From assembly GCF_030817195.1 (NCBI RefSeq), contig NZ_JAUSYZ010000001.1:2914001-2978000 (forward strand): 64,000 nt of DNA, read 5' to 3'. The first letter of the stretch is position 1; each line of letters starts with the position of its first letter. Shown piece after piece: positions 1 to 9,700 of this stretch. The notes beneath the pieces are model-generated. The model was not told the origin of the DNA and did not search any database. It saw only the letters and a program-made list of their open reading frames with translations. The stretch comes from Arthrobacter globiformis (GTDB lineage Bacteria > Actinomycetota > Actinomycetes > Actinomycetales > Micrococcaceae). The position numbers and the translations under genes are program-made.

Positions 1-1825
1 CATAGCCAAGCAGCCCGGGCAGCCGCACGAGTGAGGGCAGCGAGGCTCCGGGGACGCTCAGCTCAGGGTCGTCGAAATGCGCCACGCGCATGGCGCAGCG
101 CAGGGCCTCCTCCTGATCGAGGCCAGCCAGGATGACGTCCTCCACACGGGTCAGGTCCTCCGGCTGGTCGACAGTGGCCGCGGCGTCTGCCCCGACCCTG
201 ATAATCGTGGTGCAGGAGGCCGGCAGCTGCTCCTCAGAGGTAGCGATGACGATGCCCGCCACGCGGGACGGGCGCTGCTGAGGGGTCACATGGACCCCAG
301 GGACGGAGCGGCCCATGCCGAGCAGCGCGCGCGCCGGGGCGTCCCTGCCCTCCGTGAGCACTTCGGAGTCCAGGACCACGAGCAGCGCCGGGGTGGGCAG
401 GTCCTGGACGGAGTCCTTGAGCGTACGCAGCATGGCCACACTCGTCTCGCGGTGCGCGGACATCCACCTCTCGCCTGTGCTGCTGCCGGCCTGGCGCGTG
501 TGCGGCAGCCACGAGGCCCATTCCCACTCATCGGCCCGCCCGGCGTCGCAGAAGACGCCGACGGTCAGGTCTGCCGGGCCCACGTGAACCGCGGCCTGGG
601 CCAGGAGGGATCGTGCCAGTGCCAGGGTCCCTTCCCGCGGCCCCACCATGCCTACGACGCCGGCGTCGGTCAGATCCACGAGCACGGGCGCTGCCTGCAG
701 GCGCGCGGCCTCCAGGGAGTCCTTCACCTTCCCGTCCAGCCGCGAACTGGCCGTGCGGTCCACCTCGGGCTTCCATGGGACGTCGCCTGTGCCGGCGTGC
801 AGGGCCAGAAAGTCGTCGGAGTCTGCGCGGCGCTGCCACAGGGACGTGGCGGGGAAGGCCGGGCGCCGCACCACGGTCGCGGGATCGGGGATCATCCGAT
901 GCCGCCGAGCGGTCTCCGCCGCGGCCGCCGCGCGGATCTGCTGCTCGAACTCCTCGAGCGCCCCGGCAAAGCGTTCGTCCTCCTCTTTGAGGCCCCGGGC
1001 ATGGCGGCGCTTCTGTTCGAACCACATGCCGACGGCCATCACCGGGCTGAGCATGGCGAACATGGCGAAGCGCAAATCCCGCAGGATCACGACCATCGCC
1101 GCCGCCATCACGAGGGGCGCCAGCACCGTGATGAAGCTGAATTTGCCGGCCGGCGGCACTTCCTTCCTGCCCGGCGGGACCAGGGGGTCGCCCGCCGGGG
1201 CCCTCCCGGGGCGGGGCGGGCGGTTGAACGGTGCGGTCGCCGCCGGTGTGAGGTTGTGCAGGCTGCCGGGGGCCGGGGCGGGCGCCTCGTCCAGGGACCG
1301 GCGCAGGAGGAGCACCGTGCCGCCCGCCGTGACCGTGGCGGTTTCGGTAACCAGGACGCCGTCTTCCCCGATCGGCTCGCCATTGACCAGCGTGCCGTTC
1401 GTGGACCCGGCATCCAGCACCCGCAGCCCGTCCTCCTCCCGGCGCAGCCGGCAGTGGTCCCATGACGCGCTCTCGGTGGGAAGGGACAGATCGGCATGGG
1501 GGGACCGGCCGATCAGCATCTCGCGCCCGTGCGGAACGTCAACCACGCCGCCGGTGCGCAGGCCGCCGGCGAGAGTCACCGTCCAGCCGCGAACGCGTTG
1601 CGGCGCCGGCCAGGGTGCCCGGGAAATGCGGCTGCCCTCGAGGAGTACCAGTTCCGTGACAGGGGTGGACCCTCGCACCTCGGCTTCGTTCACGAACACC
1701 GCTTCATCGAGCGCAAGGCGTGGCCCGCCGGCGGCCTCCACCAGGTCCGTCAGCGTCGTTGCCGGCGCAGCATGGGCCACCTCGCACTCAAAGCGACGCT
1801 CGTCCAGGTCGATCAGCACACGCAC
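1..1825 (-). CDS. EssC/EccC-like T7SS ATPase, N-terminal part (cut by window edge)
   Basis: The reading frame is open from a GTG at 1825 to the left edge, giving the first 608 residues. An AAGGAG lies six bases before the GTG. Residues 1 to about 80 form a small beta-rich module and about 90-150 a clear FHA domain (IGRSPHADL near residue 98, STNGTLVNG near 140). Two membrane segments follow at about 228-265 (LAPLVMAAAMVVILR and FAMFAMLSPVMAVGMW), then a soluble region. Two FHA-like modules, two membrane helices and then FtsK/SpoIIIE ATPase domains is the EssC layout; the ATPase domains would lie outside the window. The protein would energise export of WXG100-type substrates, and the WXG100 and Rhs genes nearby support this. 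It is the last of three co-directional genes. The FHA part is certain; the T7SS assignment is inference from layout and context. Confidence 0.85.
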   Translation of the reverse strand, partial: MRVLIDLDERRFECEVAHAAPATTLTDLVEAAGGPRLALDEAVFVNEAEVRGSTPVTELVLLEGSRISRAPWPAPQRVRGWTVTLAGGLRTGGVVDVPHGREMLIGRSPHADLSLPTESASWDHCRLRREEDGLRVLDAGSTNGTLVNGEPIGEDGVLVTETATVTAGGTVLLLRRSLDEAPAPAPGSLHNLTPAATAPFNRPPRPGRAPAGDPLVPPGRKEVPPAGKFSFITVLAPLVMAAAMVVILRDLRFAMFAMLSPVMAVGMWFEQKRRHARGLKEEDERFAGALEEFEQQIRAAAAAETARRHRMIPDPATVVRRPAFPATSLWQRRADSDDFLALHAGTGDVPWKPEVDRTASSRLDGKVKDSLEAARLQAAPVLVDLTDAGVVGMVGPREGTLALARSLLAQAAVHVGPADLTVGVFCDAGRADEWEWASWLPHTRQAGSSTGERWMSAHRETSVAMLRTLKDSVQDLPTPALLVVLDSEVLTEGRDAPARALLGMGRSVPGVHVTPQQRPSRVAGIVIATSEEQLPASCTTIIRVGADAAATVDQPEDLTRVEDVILAGLDQEEALRCAMRVAHFDDPELSVPGASLPSLVRLPGLLGY

Positions 1826-1849
1826 CGCGCGCTCCTTCGTGAGGGAAAT

Positions 1850-1873
1850 GGCCCGCCCCCTAAGGGGCGGGCC
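1850..1873. other. Perfect hairpin between two T7SS operon genes
   Basis: GGCCCGCCCC at 1850-1859 pairs perfectly with GGGGCGGGCC at 1864-1873 around a four-base loop. It lies between the stop of the binding-protein-like gene (1886) and the ribosome-binding site of the EssC-like gene. There is no T tract, so it is more likely a processing or attenuation element, or a weak terminator, than a strong intrinsic terminator. Confidence 0.5.
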
Positions 1874-1885
1874 GGGGCAGGATGG

Positions 1886-3229
1886 TCAGGAGTTCGCGGG
1901 CGCCGGTACCCAAACGAGCCGCGGAGCGTTTTCGTCTGCCGGGCGCAGGCCGAGATCCTGGGTGGAAGCGAAGAGCGGGATGGCCTCTGCGGTCAGCGCC
2001 TCGGGGCGGGAGAAGTCCAGCGACGGACCGGCCACGCCCTCGCCAGGGCCAAACGACATGGTGCGCAACGCCGCGCCGACTTTCGAGGGATCGCTGCTCC
2101 CCGCCAAGGCGGCAGCCCTGACGAGGGCGACGACGGCGTCATGGCTGGGTGCGTCCGCCGCCCACGCATCAGCCGAGAACGGGGCATCGCCCGTCAGGTT
2201 TTTGACCTCCGCGTCGCCCGCTGCAAGGCGTACGGCGGAGAGGAATGCGGACATCCCGCGGCCCTGGGCGTCCTGCCGGAGTGCCGTGGCGTCTCCGCCT
2301 GCCGCCGCAACGCTGACCAGCTGGCCGGAGGCGGTACCGTCGAGCCCTGCCAGTGCGGAGGCGAAGGCCGGGGCTGTAGCCCCGTCCGAAGAGACCAGGG
2401 GAACGGATACGTCGCGCGACTGCAGGGCCTGGACCAGCCGGGCGAGCCGCTGCGGGGTGGCGGCCGAGACGACCACGGCGTCCGCGGGCTCTGCGACCTT
2501 TGTGGGCTCGGTGCCTTCGGGCGCGTCCTCGGCGGGCGGGCGCAGCTGGTCCCCGGTGCGGATGGCGGCCTCCTGGGCCAGGCCAATCACGTCCTCGAAA
2601 TCCCCAAGGTTGAGCGCCTGCGGGATCTGGACCGACGCGGGGACCTGTCCGCCGTCGTTAACGAGGAGCACACGGTCCTTCCCGCTCAGCGCGGTTCGGA
2701 GGGCAGCTTCGACGGACGCAGCCGGCGGCCGTGTGGTCCAGGTGGACTGGGCGGGGTCCGACGGGTCGGCGTAGGGGAGGATTGCCGGGAGGCTGAGCTC
2801 CTCGGCGGCCTTCGCGGCTGCCCGGGCCTGCGGGCCCGTGCTCGCCACGACGACGCCGGACACTCCCTGCTCGGACAGCGCGCGGACCGCGGCGCGCGCG
2901 CCTTCCTCCGTGCCGCGGTCGTTCTGGGCCCGGAGGGCGACGGCGGCGCCCCCCTGGGCGAAGCGCTGTGCGGCGACAATAGTGCCCTGCGCCGCGCGGC
3001 TGTACTCGGAGCCGGGCTCGCCGGACTGGCCCAGCGTCAGTACGACGCCGATGGAGAAGTCCTTCGGCAGGCCCTCGGCCTTCAGCGCAACGGGAACCGT
3101 CGCCGCGACCGGGTCGGGCCGCGGTGCCTCCTTGGGGCGGCCCAGCGTCACGGTCAGGGCGATGCCGGCCGCGAGGACGACTGCAACACCCGCGACGATC
3201 AGTGTAATGAGCCTGGTGCGGGTGCTCAT
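1886..3229 (-). CDS. Membrane-anchored periplasmic-binding-fold protein in T7SS operon
   Basis: A 447-residue protein with one N-terminal membrane helix (residues about 7-29, LITLIVAGVAVVLAAGIAL) and no lipobox, followed by an extracytoplasmic domain resembling type I periplasmic binding proteins of the amino-acid/branched-chain group. Visible landmarks are IGVVLTLGQSG near the start of the fold, GVSGVVVASTGPQ, SLPAILPYADPSD and a late SADAWAADAPSHDAVVALVRA stretch. No ABC permease or ATPase gene is nearby. Its ATG overlaps the stop of the upstream lipoprotein gene (ATGA, 3226-3229), so the two are translationally coupled. A sensory or structural role in the secretion machine is more likely than solute uptake, but that is inference. 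Confidence 0.75.
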   Translation of the reverse strand: MSTRTRLITLIVAGVAVVLAAGIALTVTLGRPKEAPRPDPVAATVPVALKAEGLPKDFSIGVVLTLGQSGEPGSEYSRAAQGTIVAAQRFAQGGAAVALRAQNDRGTEEGARAAVRALSEQGVSGVVVASTGPQARAAAKAAEELSLPAILPYADPSDPAQSTWTTRPPAASVEAALRTALSGKDRVLLVNDGGQVPASVQIPQALNLGDFEDVIGLAQEAAIRTGDQLRPPAEDAPEGTEPTKVAEPADAVVVSAATPQRLARLVQALQSRDVSVPLVSSDGATAPAFASALAGLDGTASGQLVSVAAAGGDATALRQDAQGRGMSAFLSAVRLAAGDAEVKNLTGDAPFSADAWAADAPSHDAVVALVRAAALAGSSDPSKVGAALRTMSFGPGEGVAGPSLDFSRPEALTAEAIPLFASTQDLGLRPADENAPRLVWVPAPANS

Positions 3230-6084
3230 GCGCCGCCGCCGATCTTCAGTGTGTACAGGGTCTGCGACGTGGCGCCGGCCGGCACCTCGAGGTGGAACGG
3301 TGGCAGTTCGTCGACCGCGGTGAGTGAGGCCTTGAACTGTGCCTGCCGCAGCAGCAGCCCCGCTACGTCCCGGGAGCGGATGTTGGCGTAGCCCTCAGCG
3401 TTTTGCGAGGCCAGCGCCAGCTGATAGTCAGCGGTGTCGGCTTTTGCGGCGCTGGTGGCCATGGACCCGAGCAGGCCGGAGCCGTTGACCGTGCGGTCGC
3501 CGAGGTCGAGCATCACCTTGTTGAGGCTTGAGGACAGGAGGGCGCTGGCGCCCTCGACGTCACGGGTAGAGCCGGACGTGCTGGAGGCGATGTTCGCCAG
3601 CGAGGACTGCGTGCTCTTGGCCAGCGATGCAGAAAGCGTATCGCGCTGCTCGAGCAGCTCGTCCCTCTGCTTGTTCACCGTCCCCTCGGCGTCCTTCACC
3701 ACCTCGTCCGAGGTGGATTTCAACCCGGAAATGGAGCGGTTGAAGGCCGTGATCACGGCGTCGGAGCCTGCGTCGCCGATCTCGGCGACCTGGCGCACCT
3801 GCTCGTCCACGGTCTTGTAGACCTCTTCCGCTGTCTCGGCCGAAACTTCGCTGAGGGACTGCTTGATCTTGTCGCCCAGTCCGTCCTGCTGCACCTTCAG
3901 CTTCGCCAGCGACGAGCTGACCCGGCCGGAGGAGTCGAGCGCCTCGCCGAGGGTTTTGGCCAGGGCCTCCAGTCCGCCCTTGGTGCTGTTGACGTCGCCT
4001 GTTGCGGCGCCGTCAAGGGCCTTCACAGCTTTGCTGATCGCGTCGAGCTTGGCGTCGACGTCGTCGGTCGTCGTCCCCAGGGTGGTGAACGCCTGACCGA
4101 TCGCCTCATCCGGGGCGGTGGTGTCGGTGGCCGCCAGGACCGAGTCCCAGGCGGCCGCCTGGGACTCCAGCCGGACGTCCAGCGGGTCCTTGAACCCCAG
4201 CGGCGGGTTCAGCGCCTGCGCCGAGTTTCCGGTTTCGTCGGTGGGGTCGCACGGAGCGGACGTCAAGTAGGAGCGCAGCCGCTCCGCTTGCCCGGCGGAG
4301 AGCCGGCCTTCACGAGGGTCGACACCGTCGGCCATCCTGCACAGTTCGTCGGCGAGGCGCTGGGTTTGCTGCGTCATCGAGCCGTTCAGCAGCGAGCCGT
4401 CACCCACCTCGCCCCGGGCCCCTTGCGCCGTCTTCCTGATGTCGATCAGTTTCTGCCGCAGGCCGTCGATTCCGCTGCGGACCGCAGCGGCCGCGTCCCG
4501 TGTTGCGGCGACGGAGGTCCGGGCGGACTTGATCGCTTCGTCCACGTTTGCAAGGGCAGTCTTGTAGTTCTCGGTGGTCTCGGCGCCGGCGAGGACCTCA
4601 GCCAAATCGGCGCGCACCTTCTCCAGCATGCCGGCGGAGGCCTCATGGTCCTTGATCGCGCTTTCGATCATCTCCGGCTGCAGGCCCGCCACGAGCTCGT
4701 CGCCCTTCTTGACCAGGCCGAGAAGCGCGCCGGTCACCGTCACAGCGGAGCCGTAAAGGGAGCACGTCATCGAACCCTGCTCGGCGCACTCCTGCGCAGT
4801 GGGTTCCTCGGGTCCCATGGTGGCCTTGATGGCGCCTGCCACGGCATCCCGGCAGCCAGCGCTGACCTTCGCGTAGGCGTCCAGCTGTGCGGCCATCGTC
4901 TGGACGCTGGAGAAGACGGTGGCTGCTTTCGCGGACTTTGGCACCTCCGTTGCGCAGCCTTCGCCGCCGATGGGGATGGCCGGGGGAGTGGCCGACGTAT
5001 CGCCCAGCATGGCGTCCACGGCGGAGACGGTGAGCTCCAGCTGGGACATGGTGGTGGACTGCGTCGCCTTTGTGGCGGCCTCCAGGTCGGCGCCCAGGGC
5101 CTTCAGCTGTTCCTTCAGGTCCGACATGGTCGATGCCAGGGTCTGGGAGTTGTCCCGCAGTTCGCCGGCGGTTTTGACTCCCAGGGTCTGGGAGGTTTCC
5201 TGCAGGTTCCGCCGGACATCGGTGATGGTGGAGCCGGCCTTGGTCAGTACCGTGTTGACGTCCGACACCAGCGAGATGGTGCGGCGTTGGAGCTCCATTT
5301 CCGATCCTGTGCCGGAGGAGAATGCGCTCGCCAGGACGCCATTCGCGCTGAGGTCGGTGTTGAGGCCCGGCTGGACCGCCACGTCGAATTCGGGAACCTG
5401 GAAGTCCTTGACGTCGGCCACCAGGCGCAGCGTGGTGCTGGCACCGGAGCGCGGGGGAGCCAGCACGGTGGCCCACTGGATCACCGTGGCACCGTCCCCG
5501 GCGCTGCTGAGGACGCCGTTGGTTCCCGTGCCGCCGTCAGCGGAACCCGGGGTGACGTCGTCGGCCCGTACGCCGTCGAGTTTTGTGGAGGCCGCAATGG
5601 TCAACGGGGCACCCACCAGGGCGGTGTCTGAGCGGGCCTGCCCTGCCGCGTCGTATTCAATGACCCGGGGCTTGACCGTGAGATTTTCCAATGTGAGGTT
5701 AATCTCCACCGGCCCGGTGTGGCCTTGCAGCTCGGTGAGGTCGGAGCCGGACTTCTCGCCGGCGCGGTATTGCAGGCTTACGCGTACCGGCAGTTCGCCC
5801 ACCACCTGGGCGGTCTCGTACTTTGTGTCCTGTGCGGACGAGTCGCCGGCCGCGGACACCGAGATGGTGGTGCCATCTATTGACTGGACTCCGGCGGCCG
5901 CGGACAGGCCCACGCGCACGCTCTGCAGGAGCTTGACGGGGTTGGAGACCGGCTCCGGCTCGGGAGGCGGGGTGCACGACGCCGTCGCGACCATCCCCAG
6001 GCTGACAAGGACGGCGCCCAGCGCCCGCCCCGGTGCGACCTGCCGCCCTGGGGTGTTCTGGTAGGTTTTACTCCATTTGGGCAT
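3226..6084 (-). CDS. Large coiled-coil lipoprotein of the T7SS locus
   Basis: A 952-residue protein. I chose the ATG at 6084, preceded by GAGGGACG, rather than an in-frame ATG 21 bases upstream. Residues 1-37 are a lipoprotein signal ending at Cys37 (VATASC), followed by a proline/glutamate-rich linker. Residues about 40-270 look beta-rich. From about 280 onward the chain is largely helical and low in aromatics, with long stretches typical of coiled coils (for example LKEQLKALGADLEAATKATQ), ending in QTLYTLKIGGGA. I do not recognise a named family. Size, surface anchoring and coiled coil recall EsaA/YueB-type T7SS accessory proteins by architecture only, since those are multi-pass membrane proteins. 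It is the first gene of the minus-strand operon and overlaps the next by ATGA. Confidence 0.75.
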   Translation of the reverse strand: MPKWSKTYQNTPGRQVAPGRALGAVLVSLGMVATASCTPPPEPEPVSNPVKLLQSVRVGLSAAAGVQSIDGTTISVSAAGDSSAQDTKYETAQVVGELPVRVSLQYRAGEKSGSDLTELQGHTGPVEINLTLENLTVKPRVIEYDAAGQARSDTALVGAPLTIAASTKLDGVRADDVTPGSADGGTGTNGVLSSAGDGATVIQWATVLAPPRSGASTTLRLVADVKDFQVPEFDVAVQPGLNTDLSANGVLASAFSSGTGSEMELQRRTISLVSDVNTVLTKAGSTITDVRRNLQETSQTLGVKTAGELRDNSQTLASTMSDLKEQLKALGADLEAATKATQSTTMSQLELTVSAVDAMLGDTSATPPAIPIGGEGCATEVPKSAKAATVFSSVQTMAAQLDAYAKVSAGCRDAVAGAIKATMGPEEPTAQECAEQGSMTCSLYGSAVTVTGALLGLVKKGDELVAGLQPEMIESAIKDHEASAGMLEKVRADLAEVLAGAETTENYKTALANVDEAIKSARTSVAATRDAAAAVRSGIDGLRQKLIDIRKTAQGARGEVGDGSLLNGSMTQQTQRLADELCRMADGVDPREGRLSAGQAERLRSYLTSAPCDPTDETGNSAQALNPPLGFKDPLDVRLESQAAAWDSVLAATDTTAPDEAIGQAFTTLGTTTDDVDAKLDAISKAVKALDGAATGDVNSTKGGLEALAKTLGEALDSSGRVSSSLAKLKVQQDGLGDKIKQSLSEVSAETAEEVYKTVDEQVRQVAEIGDAGSDAVITAFNRSISGLKSTSDEVVKDAEGTVNKQRDELLEQRDTLSASLAKSTQSSLANIASSTSGSTRDVEGASALLSSSLNKVMLDLGDRTVNGSGLLGSMATSAAKADTADYQLALASQNAEGYANIRSRDVAGLLLRQAQFKASLTAVDELPPFHLEVPAGATSQTLYTLKIGGGA

Positions 6085-6317
6085 GATCGTCCCTCTTCTG
6101 TCCACTGTGCCTTCAGCATGATACGTGCTTTGCGCTCACGATTGGACTAATTAAGATGGTGCGGGGTCACATGCATGGCCCGGGGGTCATGCCCGCCATA
6201 CTGGTTTGTCTTTTTGTTGGATTTATTCGCCGGGTGTTGGTAGCCTCGGCTTCGTCCGGTCGTCGGCGGTTCTGTGTTCGGCGGTATTTTGGTGTCAGTT
6301 TCTGGGGAGGAATTTTT
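6085..6317. promoter_or_regulatory. Divergent intergenic region between secretion genes and substrate genes
   Basis: This is the only gap between the minus-strand T7SS genes and the plus-strand WXG100/Rhs genes, so promoters for both must lie here unless read-through occurs. It is noticeably richer in T than its surroundings (for example 6207-6232). I could not identify a convincing -35/-10 pair with proper spacing on either strand, and I see no strong inverted repeat. Confidence 0.35.
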
Positions 6318-6599
6318 ATGTCGCGTGTGTTGTCTACTGAGCAAGCGAAGGCTGCGATTGGGCAGGTGCAGTCGATCATTAATGGTGGTTTCACGGACCA
6401 GATCTCGGCGCTGGATGCGCAGGGGCGGGTTTTGTCGGATCCGAATGTTTGGGATGGTCCTTTGGCTGCGCAGTTCCGTGGTTCGACGTGGCCGGAGACG
6501 AAGGCTGCGTTGGATAAGGCCAAGGAGGAGTTGGAGCAGTTGCGGGGTCAGCTGCAGAAGATCTCGCAGGACATTTTCTCCGCCGGCGGCGGCGCCTGA
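6318..6599 (+). CDS. WXG100-family (ESAT-6-like) protein
   Basis: A 93-residue protein with a strong ribosome-binding site (GGGGAGG, seven bases before the ATG). Helix 1 runs to about residue 40, a turn carries W45-D46-G47 (the WXG motif), and helix 2 covers about 55-88, ending SAGGGA. Length and helical hairpin fit the WXG100 family, small T7SS substrates that also act as export partners for larger effectors. It sits just upstream of the giant Rhs gene, whose N-terminus is also a helical hairpin, so co-export is plausible. No canonical C-terminal YxxxD/E export signal is obvious. The WXG100 call is strong; pairing with the toxin is inference. Confidence 0.88.
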   Translation: MSRVLSTEQAKAAIGQVQSIINGGFTDQISALDAQGRVLSDPNVWDGPLAAQFRGSTWPETKAALDKAKEELEQLRGQLQKISQDIFSAGGGA

Positions 6600-6719
6600 G
6601 CCTGTTTTTTCTTGTGTGAGGGCCGGGTAAGCGCGCCGCTTGGGTGAGTGCGCGGTTACCCGGCCGTTGCCGGGTGTGGTCTTGTTGTTTGAGTTTTGTT
6701 CTTTTGGGGGGCTTTGGTT

Positions 6720-9700
6720 GTGACCGAGTTCGTTGAGGTGCCGTTGTTGCCGGATTCGGATGCTTCTGAGGGCGGGCGGTTCGACTACGCCGTGGCGGGG
6801 GCGGTGAGGTCGGCGTTTGAGTCGGCGGCGTCACGGCTGGAGGAGCATGCGGGTTCGCGGGTGTCGTATGTCTCCTCGGCGAAGGAGGACTTTCGGGGGC
6901 ACTTCTCGGAGCTTTTCGCGGCTAATGCCGCCACGGCGAGGAATGATGCTGACGCGCTGGTGGCGGCGTTGCGGACGGTGGCCGGGTACGTCGGGAAGAT
7001 GATCGAGGCCGGGCATGAAGAGGACGCCCGGCGGGAGCGGAACAACGAGTGGGTCCGGGAGCATAACGACCGGAACTGGTTCGAACAGGCCGGCGAGTGG
7101 CTCTTCGGTGAGGAGGAGCGGCCGAACGCCCGGCCGGGGAGTGCTCCTGCGTTCGCCCCGGCCAGTGCCGCGACCGGGTCCCGGGAGACGCCCCAGCCCG
7201 GCGGCGGGTACGGGGGCGGGACGTCCTCGGCGCGTCCGGCGAGCCTGCGGTCTTTCGCGGCGAACTCCCGCGGCCTGGACGAGGGATTGTCCTCGGCCCC
7301 GGGAACCCTGGAGGGGCAGCTGTCGGCGTTTGAGTCCGGCTGCTATTGGGGACGGATCGAGGCGTCGGGAGTAGTCGCCGCTTACCGGGAGTTCCTGCGG
7401 GCCAACGAGAACGATGCACGGTGGGCGGTGACTGTCGCTGACGCGTTCGCCGCGGCCGGGGGCGAGGGAAACGTTTCCACCCTCTCGGACGCGGCGGTCA
7501 ACGAGGCACTGGCCGCGGCCGGAGTCAGCGCCAGCAGGTCCGGGCTGGTGATCGACCCGCCATTGGCGGCGGGAGCACTGCCTACCAGCGGTTACGCCAA
7601 TGACCCGGTGAACACGGCCACGGGCAACTTCATCGAGCCGGAAACGGATCTGGGGTTCGCCGGGGCCGCCTCGAACCTGGTGCTGTCGCGGATGTATAAC
7701 TCGCTGGCGTCGGGTTTGGAGGCGCCCGGGGTGTTCGGTCCGGGGTGGGCCTCGGTCCTGGACCAGTACCTGGCGGTCTCGGATGAGGGCTGCCGGTGGG
7801 TGATGGCGGACGGCCGGGCGGTGGACTTCCCCCGCGAGGGGGACGGCTGGGGCCGCGCGGCAGGTGAAAACTACTGGCTGGCCCGGGAGCCCGTGACTGC
7901 GGCAGGCCTGGCGGAGCTGGGCTCCCTGCCGGCGGGCGCGGCCGAGGTCCTGGTGGTCCGGGATAACCAGGGCGCCTGGTGGGCGTACACCCTTGCCGGG
8001 GTGTGGCTCGGCGCCGGGTCGGGGCCGGGCCGGACGGTGTCCGTGGTCCGGGGCAAGGCGGCCGACGCCGGCAGCGCGGGTCCGGTGGCGCGGCTGGAGC
8101 ATGTGCGGGGCCGCTTCCTCGAGGTCGAGTACGCGGACGGCCGCAGGGACGGCCGGGTGGCGCTGGTCCGGGCCTCGGACGGGCGCCGGGTGGAGTACGG
8201 GTATGACGACGCCGGCAGGCTCACCCGGGTGGCGACCGAACTGGGCGCGCGCAGGTACCGGTGGAACGGGCAGGGCCTGATTGATGCTGTGGTGTCGGCC
8301 GCGGGTGTTCTTGAGGCGGAGAACAGCTACGACGACCACGGCAGGGTGGTCCTGCAGGTGACCCAGCACGGGCGCCGGACCAGGTTCGCGTACCTGCCGG
8401 GCCGGGTGACGGTGGTTTCGGATGAGGACGGCACCCGCTCCAACTCGTGGATTGCCGATGCGAAGGGCCGCCTGGTCGGCGTGCTGGACGGTCATGACCT
8501 GCGCCAGTCGATGGCCTATGACGCGCACGGGAACCTGGTGTCCTTCACCGAGCGTGACGGGGCGGTCACGGTGCACGCCTACGACGGGCGGGGCCGGAAG
8601 GTCCGGACCGTGACCCCGGAGGGTGCGGACCTGAGCTACGGCTGGGACGGGCAGGACCGCATCACCACCCTGGTGACGGAGTCCGGCTCGGTCGTCTCCT
8701 ATGAGTACGCCGACGACGTCTCCCGGGATCCTTCGGTGATCCGGGATCCGCTGGGCGGGCTCACCGGGCTGGAATGGCGGGACGGGCTGCTGGCCCGGGT
8801 CACGGACCCGGCCGGGGTGGCCGTCGACTTCGACTATGACGGGTTCGGGGACCTGGTCGCGACCCGGAACGCGGCAGGCGATACCGCGAGAATTGTCCGG
8901 GATGATGCGGGCCGTCCGGTCGCGGCGATCAGCCCGTCCGGGGCTACGACCCGCTTCGGCTATGACGCGGCCGGGCTGCTGGTGCGGCGCGAGGACCCGG
9001 ACGGCGCCGTCTGGGCCTTCGAGCACGATTCCGCGGGGCGGACCACCGCGTTCACCGCCGCGGATGGCGGACGGACCGAACTGGAGTATGCCGCCAACGG
9101 CGAACTCGTCCGGACCGTCGACCCGCTGGGCCGCAGTATTGAGCGGGTTTTCGACGAGCTCGGCAATGTCACCGCCGCGGTGCTGCCGGACGGTGCCCGG
9201 TGGGGCTTCGCCCACGACACGCTCTCCCGGCTGGTCGGCATCACGGACCCTGCCGGGCATGACTGGGTGCGGGAGTACGACAAGGTCGGTGCCCTGACCG
9301 CCGTCGTCGATCCGACCGGGGTCCGCACGGAGGCCGCGTCGGACCGCAGGGCCGGCACGGCGACCCTGACGGACGCGTTCGCGTCCGCCACGTACAGCTT
9401 TGACGGGTACGGGCGCCCCACCCGGGTGCAGGCGGTGGACGGGTCCGCGGAGCTGGTCTCCTATGACGCGGCGGGCAACCCGGTGGAACTCGTCGACGGC
9501 GAGGGCGGCCTGACGGTCCTGGGCCGGGACGTGGCCGGGAAGATCACCTCCATTACCTCTCCCACGGGCGCGGTCACCCGGTATGAGTACGACGGGTGCG
9601 GGCGGCCCTGGCGGACCACGGACCCGGCCGGGGCGGTCACCGAACTGGCCTACGACGCCGATCAGCGTGTCATGGCCCGGACGCTGCCCACGGGCGAGGT

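Noticed and set aside
77..3391. Long plus-strand frames across the left T7SS genes
   Set aside because: Composition is Arg/Gly/Pro-rich without motifs; opposite strand encodes FHA and binding-protein domains.
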